DNA of 64,000 bases from Novosphingobium sp. NDB2Meth1 (GTDB lineage Bacteria > Pseudomonadota > Alphaproteobacteria > Sphingomonadales > Sphingomonadaceae), in contig NZ_FPEH01000012.1 of assembly GCF_900117425.1 (NCBI RefSeq), forward strand, positions 1 through 64,000, written 5' to 3'. Of this stretch, positions 55,793 through 62,146 are shown piece after piece. Made by a program: the position numbers and the translations under genes. Position 1 is the stretch's first letter. Every line of letters starts with the position of its first letter. Below the pieces are notes generated by a model that made no database searches, was not told the DNA's origin, and saw only the letters and a program-made list of their open reading frames with translations.

Positions 55793-58051
55793 ATGCGTCA
55801 GTTTTTGCGATCAACATTGGGCTTGTCCCTCCTGGCGACATTGCTTCTGGCAATGCTCTCGGCCGGGGATCCGCTCGCGCATGTTTACTGGAATGTGGTT
55901 TTCAAGAATATGCGGCGCGATGCGTCGCCATCGACCATTCTTGTGACGGTCGATGATCGCAAGGAATGGACTACTGCCGATCAGGCTGAGTTGCTTGAAA
56001 AGTTGCGCCGCCAGATGCCGCGGCGGGTATTCTTTGATCTCGACATTCCGGCGGGCAAGGACCGCGCGGGCGACGCTGCCCTCAGGCAGGCGTTGCAGAG
56101 TTTCGGGGACGATCTCGCCGTGGTCGCGCGCGCCGGGAAGGTCGATGATTTTGACCAGCGCTCGTTTGCCATGCCTTCGCCCGACGCCATCGGACGAACC
56201 AATGTCGTGGTCGCGGCTTGGCATTCCAACTTCGTCTATTTTGCGATCTCAGCGCCCTACGTAGTCAAGATAAAGTCGCGCGACTATCCTACGCTTAGCG
56301 CGGTCCTCGCTGGCTATAGGAACGGCGTTGAGTCGGAATACTATCCCGACTTTTCTGTCGACCCTCAGTCTATACCCAAAGTCCGATCTGCGGATATCCT
56401 GAACGGTGCAGCCGTTCCGACTGGTCTTGCCGGACGTACCGTTATCTTGACGTCGCTGGAGCGTGTGCCGCCAATCCTTTACTTCGGTCACCGCCTCGTG
56501 CCCGCGGTTGCGCTCGACATTGCGGGTGCTGAAGGTCTTGGTCTTCCTTTCTCCGTGTCATTTGGCGCATTCGGTGCGATCCCGATCCTGCTCCTCGCCG
56601 CGTTGATGATTGCCAGCGGTGCACGCAAGCAAGGTACACTCAAGCTCGCGTGGTACGCGGGCACTGTCGCTACGGTCATCGTTCTGCCGATCGCCCTGCG
56701 CAAGCAGGGCATCGTGTTTTCGCCTGACGGCGCGCTCATATTCTTGGTTATCTATGGCTCGGTCCGTTTGTGGCAAAAGCGCGCGCGCCGAATCCAGCTG
56801 ACCAGTGCAGCCGGCCTCCCAAATCTGCTTGCGCTGACCAATGGAACGATGCCGGTAGGATCGGACATGGTCGTTGCGGTCGTCGCTCGCTACGAAGAGA
56901 TGCTGGCCACCCTGCCTCGCGATCTGCACGGTGATTTTGCCCGCGCTATCGCGCGGCGGATCACAGCCGGTTCCGGGACCGAAACTATCTATCACGGTGA
57001 GAGTGGCCAGTTTGCATGGGCTGAAGAAGCCCGTCCGCTGGAGACCCAGCTCGATCACCTTGAAGGGATGCGGGCTCTGTTCGCCTCGCCTCTTCAGATC
57101 GGCGCGTACACGTTCGATACCAATATCCATTTCGGCCTTGATCGCAATGAGGGCCTCGATGTCCCCACCCGGCTCAATTCAGCGCTGGCTAGTGCGAACG
57201 AGGCCATGGCGAGTGGCCGGTCGATCGAGCTTTTCGAGGCCAGCCGCCTTGCAGAAGCACCATGGGAGCTTTCGCTGCATGCCCGGATCGAGGAAGGCTT
57301 GCGCAATGGCGAGATCTGGCTTGCGTTCCAGCCGCAGTGGGATCTGACAGAGAACCGCATCTGCGGCGGCGAGGCGCTCATTCGCTGGAACCACCCTACG
57401 CGCGGGGCCATCGCGCCCGATGCTTTCATCCTCCAGGCCGAGCGGGCCGGACGCATCGACGCCCTGACCTATTGGGTGCTCGATCTTGCCATCTCTGCGA
57501 CCCTTGCACTGAATGCGCGCGGACCGCGGTTCCAGATGAGCATAAACCTCTCGGCGCAGATGGTCGACAAGGCCGATCTGGTGCGGAACTTCGCCGAGAT
57601 TACCCGCCGACGCGGTATCGATCCCTCGTTGCTGACGGTGGAGATCACCGAAACCTCCAGCGTGCGCAACCGCCCGGCAGCCTGCCGGAATCTGACGCGG
57701 CTGCGCGAGTTGGGCTTCCGCCTTTCCATCGACGATTTCGGAACCGGCGAGGCTAGCTTGGCCTATCTTGCCGACCTGCCGAGCGACGAACTCAAGATCG
57801 ACCGGCGTTTTGTTGCCAGGATGAGTACGAGCCCGCGTGATCGGATCATCGTCGCCAATACCATCAGCCTGGCCCATGCGCTTGGTCAGAGTGTCGTGGC
57901 GGAAGGCATTGAAGATGCGTCCACTTTGCAGATGCTGCGCGAGATGGGGTGTGATTGCGCGCAGGGCTACCATTTGGGCAAGCCGATTGCCTTTGCTGAG
58001 TTTGAACGGGACTATGACGTCAGCCTGCAGGAGCGACGCTGGACCGTTTAG
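55793..58051 (+). CDS. CHASE2-EAL cyclic-di-GMP phosphodiesterase
   Basis: A 752-residue membrane sensor. After an N-terminal helix, a CHASE2 periplasmic sensor domain (about 35-250) precedes about three membrane helices (about 258-335). A degenerate GGDEF-like domain lacking GGDEF (about 360-480) is followed by an EAL domain with catalytic E527-A-L in GGEALIRWNHP, NLSAQM, EITETSS, DDFGTGEASLAYL and ELKIDRRFV, so it looks active. It would lower c-di-GMP and thereby act on exopolysaccharide and the cell cycle. The start is uncertain: a GTG 27 bases upstream is possible. The 5' half has more A/T-ending codons than its neighbours. Confidence 0.93.
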   Translation: MRQFLRSTLGLSLLATLLLAMLSAGDPLAHVYWNVVFKNMRRDASPSTILVTVDDRKEWTTADQAELLEKLRRQMPRRVFFDLDIPAGKDRAGDAALRQALQSFGDDLAVVARAGKVDDFDQRSFAMPSPDAIGRTNVVVAAWHSNFVYFAISAPYVVKIKSRDYPTLSAVLAGYRNGVESEYYPDFSVDPQSIPKVRSADILNGAAVPTGLAGRTVILTSLERVPPILYFGHRLVPAVALDIAGAEGLGLPFSVSFGAFGAIPILLLAALMIASGARKQGTLKLAWYAGTVATVIVLPIALRKQGIVFSPDGALIFLVIYGSVRLWQKRARRIQLTSAAGLPNLLALTNGTMPVGSDMVVAVVARYEEMLATLPRDLHGDFARAIARRITAGSGTETIYHGESGQFAWAEEARPLETQLDHLEGMRALFASPLQIGAYTFDTNIHFGLDRNEGLDVPTRLNSALASANEAMASGRSIELFEASRLAEAPWELSLHARIEEGLRNGEIWLAFQPQWDLTENRICGGEALIRWNHPTRGAIAPDAFILQAERAGRIDALTYWVLDLAISATLALNARGPRFQMSINLSAQMVDKADLVRNFAEITRRRGIDPSLLTVEITETSSVRNRPAACRNLTRLRELGFRLSIDDFGTGEASLAYLADLPSDELKIDRRFVARMSTSPRDRIIVANTISLAHALGQSVVAEGIEDASTLQMLREMGCDCAQGYHLGKPIAFAEFERDYDVSLQERRWTV

Positions 58052-58112
58052 ACCTTGTTAACCAAGGACGTTAGTGATAACGCGATGCCATTCCAATTCT
58101 TGGGAGGCTCGC

Positions 58113-58145
58113 ATGTTTAAGATCTGGGACTACCTGTTTAAGTGA
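58113..58145 (+). CDS. Ten-codon ORF with a strong ribosome-binding site
   Basis: The peptide MFKIWDYLFK is encoded directly behind TTGGGAGG, which ends 5 bases before the ATG, one of the strongest Shine-Dalgarno matches in the window. The peptide is aromatic and amphipathic with lysines near both ends. The heptamer GTTTAAG occurs at both ends of the ORF. A near-perfect intrinsic terminator begins 63 bases after its stop. It could be a leader peptide, a small membrane-active peptide, or the translated part of a small RNA. No family recognised. Confidence 0.5.
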   Translation: MFKIWDYLFK

Positions 58146-58208
58146 TTGGCCCAAGACTCCCGGGTTTCCGGCGGTCTTGTTGGCTCGATGGCGCGAATCG
58201 CAAACCAT

Positions 58209-58250
58209 GAGCACCCAAGGTAAGGGCACCTTGGGTGCTCGTTTTTTTTT
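58209..58250 (+). terminator. Very strong intrinsic terminator
   Basis: A perfect 13-bp stem, GAGCACCCAAGGT/ACCTTGGGTGCTC, with loop AAGGGC is followed by G and nine T. It ends transcription of the EAL gene and/or of the tiny ORF unit; the convergent zapE gene stops 105 bases further on. Confidence 0.95.
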
Positions 58251-58354
58251 CTGATCCGGGGTGATTTGGCGGCCCGCGACGGCCAGCGTGGTTAAGACAA
58301 TCGCTTCGAAAATGGCGCGATCAGGTCCCCATCTGGATCGGCGTTAACCGACTT

Positions 58355-59473
58355 TCAGGCCTCGCCGTGGCCCAGCGCGAGATACTCGCGGCTTTGCATC
58401 TCGATAAGGCGGCTGACCGTGCGTTCGAACTCGAAGCGGCCATCGCCGGCCGGATAGAGCTCCGCAGGCTCGGCATCGGCGGTCGCGATCAGATTGACCT
58501 TGTGCTCGTAGAGCGCGTCGATCAGCGTTACGAACCTTGCGGCCTCGTTGCGCTGGTCCGGCCCCAGTTTCGGGATGCCGACGAGGATCACCGTGTGGTA
58601 GTTGCGCGCAATCGCGAGGTAGTCCGCAGCACCGCGTGCCTCGCCGCACAGGCGCTTGAAGCTGAACACGGCAACGCCCTTCAGGCTCTTGGGCACATGC
58701 AATACGCGTCCGCCGCCCAGATCAAGTGACCCCGCCGGGACATGCACGCTGTCTTCCGGCGGATAGTCGGTCATGCGGAAGAACGCCTCGCGCACGTCTG
58801 CCGTCGCCTCCGGACCATTGGGCACGTGCCAGGTGCCGACACCCTGCATGCGCACCATCCGGTAGTCGGTAGGGCCGTTGAGTGCGACCACATCCAGCCG
58901 GTTCTCGATCAGCGCGATGAAGGGGAGGAAGTGCTCCCGGTTCAGCCCGTCCTTGTAGAGTTCGCCCGGTGCCCGGTTCGAGGTGGTCACCACGGTGACG
59001 CCGAGATCGGCGATAAGCGCGGTGAACAGGCGCCCCATGATCATCGCGTCGGCGCTGTTGTTCACCACCATTTCATCGAACGCCAGCACGCGCGCCTCGG
59101 CGGCAATCGCGGCGGCGACGGGGGGGATGGGGTCGCCGCGCTCCTTCTGCCGTTCCACCCGCAACCGTGCATGAACGTCGAGCATGAACTCGTGGAAGTG
59201 CGCGCGGCGCTTGGGGCCGGCTTCCAGCGTATCGTGGAACAAGTCCATCAGCATCGACTTGCCGCGCCCGACACCGCCCCACATGTAGAGCCCGCGCGCA
59301 GGGGCAGGGGGCTTGCTGCCGAGCAGGCGGCCGACGAGGCCGGGTTTCGGGACGGGGCGCTCCAGATCGCGCTGGAGGGCGTCGAGGCGGGCGGCGGCAG
59401 CAGCCTGTTCAGGATCAGGCTTCAGCTCGCCTGCCGTCACAAGTGCCGCGTAGCGCTGCGCGAGACCGCTCAT
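58355..59473 (-). CDS. zapE: Cell division protein ZapE (AFG1-like ATPase)
   Basis: A 372-residue P-loop ATPase that associates with the Z-ring in division. Walker A is MWGGVGRGKSMLMDLF, Walker B is ARVLAFDEMVVNN, and family parts are HFHEFMLDVHARL, TSNRAPGELYKDGLNREHFLPFI and FSFKRLCGEARGAADYLAIA. It overlaps the thioesterase gene by four bases (ATGA) and is third in the unit sdhB-thioesterase-zapE. Confidence 0.94.
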   Translation of the reverse strand: MSGLAQRYAALVTAGELKPDPEQAAAAARLDALQRDLERPVPKPGLVGRLLGSKPPAPARGLYMWGGVGRGKSMLMDLFHDTLEAGPKRRAHFHEFMLDVHARLRVERQKERGDPIPPVAAAIAAEARVLAFDEMVVNNSADAMIMGRLFTALIADLGVTVVTTSNRAPGELYKDGLNREHFLPFIALIENRLDVVALNGPTDYRMVRMQGVGTWHVPNGPEATADVREAFFRMTDYPPEDSVHVPAGSLDLGGGRVLHVPKSLKGVAVFSFKRLCGEARGAADYLAIARNYHTVILVGIPKLGPDQRNEAARFVTLIDALYEHKVNLIATADAEPAELYPAGDGRFEFERTVSRLIEMQSREYLALGHGEA

Positions 59474-59940
59474 CGCGACGAGGGCTTGCGCACGGTTCCG
59501 TTGAAAGCCGCGACGAGGTGGTCTCCCTGCACCACCGTGCCGCGCAGGAACAGCAGCCGCCGGGTTTCGCGCAAGGCTTCGACCACCGCATCAAGCGGCT
59601 GACCGACGCGGCCGGCGCCGATGAACTGGGTCGAGAGGTCAAGCGTCACCGAACCCGCCGCATCACCATCCAGCACATGGCGCATGCACGCGAACAGCGA
59701 GATGTCGATCAACGCCAATGTAATCGCGCCGTGCACCGCATCGAGCAGGTTGCTGTGGCGCCGCTCCGGAAACATGCGCAGGCGGACAGCTGGCCCTCCT
59801 CCCGGCAGTTCCTCGCGGCGCACGAGCAGGCGGCCCATCGTGACCGAGTTGAAACGCTCGGGATCGGCCATGTCCCAGGTATGCCAGCCGGGATGCTCGG
59901 CCGATGGGCCGTAGATGAAGGCGGAATTGTCGGCCGTCAT
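59470..59940 (-). CDS. PaaI-family hotdog thioesterase
   Basis: A 156-residue acyl-CoA thioesterase-like protein. The hotdog fold is shown by NLLDAVHGAITLALIDISLFACM and VTLDLSTQFIGAGRVGQPLDAVVEALRETRRLLFLRGTV. The catalytic region around HGAIT replaces the more usual HGG. Substrate unknown. It lies 24 bases after sdhB and overlaps zapE, so it is co-transcribed with both. Confidence 0.85.
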   Translation of the reverse strand: MTADNSAFIYGPSAEHPGWHTWDMADPERFNSVTMGRLLVRREELPGGGPAVRLRMFPERRHSNLLDAVHGAITLALIDISLFACMRHVLDGDAAGSVTLDLSTQFIGAGRVGQPLDAVVEALRETRRLLFLRGTVVQGDHLVAAFNGTVRKPSSR

Positions 59941-59964
59941 GAGAAGATGTCGGGAGCGCGCGCC

Positions 59965-60747
59965 TTACAGCGAGCGTTCGACCTGCAGCTTCTTGATTTC
60001 CGCGATCGCACGCGCCGGCGAGAGGCCCTTGGGGCAGACGTTCGCGCAATTCATGATCGTGTGGCAGCGATAGAGACGGAAGGGATCTTCGAGCTCGTCA
60101 AGCCGCTCGCCGGTCATCTCGTCGCGGCTGTCGGCCAGCCAGCGGTAGGCCTGGAGCAGGATGGCGGGGCCGAGGAACTTGTCGGAATTCCACCAGTAGC
60201 TGGGGCACGAAGTGCTGCAGCAGGCGCACAGGATGCATTCGTAGAGGCCGTCGAGCTTTTCACGCTGTTCGGGGCTCTGCAGGCGCTCCTTGCCCGAAGG
60301 CGTGGGCGAGACAGTCTGCAGCCAGGGCCGAATCGAGGCGTACTGCGCATAGAAGTGGGTGAAGTCGGGAACGAGGTCCTTGATCACTTCCATATGCGGC
60401 AGCGGCGTGATGCGAATCTCGCCCTTGAGGTCCGCAATCGCCGTCGTGCAGGCGAGGCCATTGCGGCCGTTGAGGTTCATCGCGCAGGAACCGCAGATGC
60501 CTTCGCGGCAGGAGCGGCGGAAGGTAAGCGTCGGGTCCTGCTCGCCCTTCATCTTGATCAGCGCATCAAGCACCATCGGGCCGCACTGGTCGAGATCGAT
60601 CTCGAACGTGTCGTAGCGGGGATTCTCGCCGGAGTCGGGATCGTAGCGATAGACCTTGAACTTCTGAATGCGTCCCTGGGTGGCCGCCGGGAAATGCCGC
60701 GCCTTGCCGTTGACCTTGGAATTCTTCGGAAGCGTGAAGGTCGCCAT
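59965..60747 (-). CDS. sdhB: Succinate dehydrogenase iron-sulfur subunit
   Basis: Carries electrons from the flavoprotein to quinone in complex II. The 260-residue protein has the 2Fe-2S cysteines in [21 protein letters not shown], and the 4Fe-4S and 3Fe-4S ligands in [12 protein letters not shown] and [20 protein letters not shown] is 7 bases before the start. Here sdhB is first in its unit; sdhC, sdhD and sdhA are not upstream, where a pilin gene and terminator lie instead, so they must be elsewhere. Confidence 0.97.
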   Translation of the reverse strand: MATFTLPKNSKVNGKARHFPAATQGRIQKFKVYRYDPDSGENPRYDTFEIDLDQCGPMVLDALIKMKGEQDPTLTFRRSCREGICGSCAMNLNGRNGLACTTAIADLKGEIRITPLPHMEVIKDLVPDFTHFYAQYASIRPWLQTVSPTPSGKERLQSPEQREKLDGLYECILCACCSTSCPSYWWNSDKFLGPAILLQAYRWLADSRDEMTGERLDELEDPFRLYRCHTIMNCANVCPKGLSPARAIAEIKKLQVERSL

Positions 60748-60882
60748 CGAGCCGTCCTTGCTGATCTCGTTCAAGAAAATGGATGCACAGTCCTTAGCGA
60801 AACCGCGGCGCCTAGCAAGGGGGGAGGGCACCAAACCGGCCTACCCAAGGTGACAGGTCGTGCTCGTGCTTCGTCAGCACAA

Positions 60883-60916
60883 ACGAAAGGGGCGGGGAAC
60901 CGAAGTTCCCCGCCCC
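60883..60916 (-). terminator. Intrinsic terminator of the Flp pilin gene
   Basis: GGGGCGGGGAAC/GTTCCCCGCCCC form a perfect 12-bp stem with loop TTCG on the minus strand, followed by TTTCGT. It lies 28 bases past the pilin stop. Confidence 0.88.
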
Positions 60917-60943
60917 CCGAACGTTGCGCCCAGCGCGAAGCTC

Positions 60944-61126
60944 TTAGAGCTTGCCGTCCGAAGCGTTGTTCATCTGGGTCGAAACCAGGTTGAACGTGTT
61001 CGACAGCGAGTTGCCCAGCGCGCCCATGGCGGTGATGGCGGCAACAGCGATCAGAGCGGCGATCAGACCGTATTCGATAGCGGTCGCGCCTTCTTCGTTA
61101 GCGAGCAGGTTCTTGAAAAGCGTCAT
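60944..61126 (-). CDS. Flp family type IVb pilin
   Basis: A 60-residue prepilin of tight-adherence pili. The leader MTLFKNLLANEEG is followed by the processed N-terminus ATAIEYGLIAALIAVAAITAMGALG, with Glu at mature position 5 and Tyr next to it, as in Flp pilins. AGGAG is 7 bases before the start. No prepilin peptidase or tad/cpa genes are in the window, so it is a solo pilin gene with its own terminator. Confidence 0.93.
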   Translation of the reverse strand: MTLFKNLLANEEGATAIEYGLIAALIAVAAITAMGALGNSLSNTFNLVSTQMNNASDGKL

Positions 61127-61427
61127 GTTCGATCTCCTGAGTTGGCGCCCCACGCGCCACCCACCCCTCGTGTCTTCGTGGTGAGCAGGGACCTATCTAC
61201 GCACAATTTTCTAACAATCCCCTAACGTGACAAGCGCGGCACCGCCGGAAATGGAGAAAATTCTGCAGCCTAAACAAAGGCATGTCTCTCGCAGTCCGAT
61301 CTTTTTAGATGCTTGGAGAAACATTGCGGCAAAGTTTCGACTCATGAAGTCGTGAACGCCGGGCGCTTGTGACGCAACGCTTGGCCGTGCAACAACAGCG
61401 ATGGCTGGAGAGGAGAGGGCGCAAGCG
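61127..61427. other. Divergent intergenic region, pilin and methyltransferase
   Basis: About 300 bases without a credible gene. It holds the pilin leader (61127-61200), an AT-rich tract (61200-61320) with possible promoters for both directions, and a short hairpin CGACT-CATGA-AGTCG near 61338-61352. No known RNA motif seen. Confidence 0.5.
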
Positions 61428-62060
61428 ATGGGTTTGAGGGCATTCTGGGATCGGCACATGGTGCCACGGTTGATACGCACATGCTGCGGTGCGCCCGGTA
61501 TCATGGACCTGCGCGCGGAAGTGGTGCCCAAGGCGCGCGGAGCAGTGTTCGAGATCGGCTGCGGCGGCGGTTACAACCAGCAGTTCTATGATACTGCTGC
61601 AGTCACCTCTTTTGCCGGGATCGATCCCTCTGAAAAGCTGCTCGATTTCGCGCGGGCAGAGGCTGCAAGGAAGGGCTGGACTGCGGACATTCGCCATGGC
61701 GTAGGCGAGGCGATTCCCTTCGCCAGCGAGAGTTTCGATACAGTGGTGTGCACCTACACCTTGTGTTCGGTCAGCGATCCGCAGCGCGTGCTTTCGGAAA
61801 TGAAGCGCATCCTGAAGCCCGGCGGACAGTTCCTGTTTCTCGAGCACGGCAGCGCGCCCGATGCGGACGTGCAGCGCTGGCAGCAGCGGATCGAACCGTT
61901 CTGGAAGCCGATTGCCGGTGGTTGCCATCTGACCCGGCCGATTACCGGGGCCGTGCGCCATGCCGGGTTTGATGTCTCGCCGATCGGGCAGGGCTATCTC
62001 GATGGCACTCCGCGCTGGGCGGCGTGGATGGAGTGGGGGGCCGCGACGCGGGTGGCCTGA
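61428..62060 (+). CDS. Class I SAM-dependent methyltransferase (UbiE-like)
   Basis: A 210-residue methyltransferase with motif I AVFEIGCGGGYNQQF, the acidic SAM contact in FAGIDPSEKLLDFA, IRHGVGEAIPFASESFDTVVCTYTLCSVSDPQRVLSEMKRILKPGG (in parts: PFASESFDTVVCTY and MKRILKPGG) and a final LEHGSAPD segment. It resembles phospholipid or quinone methyltransferases of the methyltransferase-11 family; the substrate is unknown. GAGGG 9 bases upstream favours this ATG over one 27 bases earlier. A bidirectional terminator separates it from the convergent RNase E gene. Confidence 0.87.
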   Translation: MGLRAFWDRHMVPRLIRTCCGAPGIMDLRAEVVPKARGAVFEIGCGGGYNQQFYDTAAVTSFAGIDPSEKLLDFARAEAARKGWTADIRHGVGEAIPFASESFDTVVCTYTLCSVSDPQRVLSEMKRILKPGGQFLFLEHGSAPDADVQRWQQRIEPFWKPIAGGCHLTRPITGAVRHAGFDVSPIGQGYLDGTPRWAAWMEWGAATRVA

Positions 62061-62081
62061 GCCCAATTGCCGGTTGAAGCG

Positions 62082-62121
62082 GAAAGGGCCTCCCCGGCTG
62101 GCGTGCCGGGGAGGCCCTTTC
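62082..62121. terminator. Bidirectional intrinsic terminator
   Basis: GAAAGGGCCTCCCCGGC and GCCGGGGAGGCCCTTTC are perfect 17-base complements with a six-base loop. Both strands give T residues at the 3' side, and the hairpin lies between the convergent methyltransferase (stop 62060) and RNase E (stop 62147) genes. Confidence 0.9.
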
Positions 62122-62146
62122 TTCGTGGGGCGTTCTTCGGGCCTGA

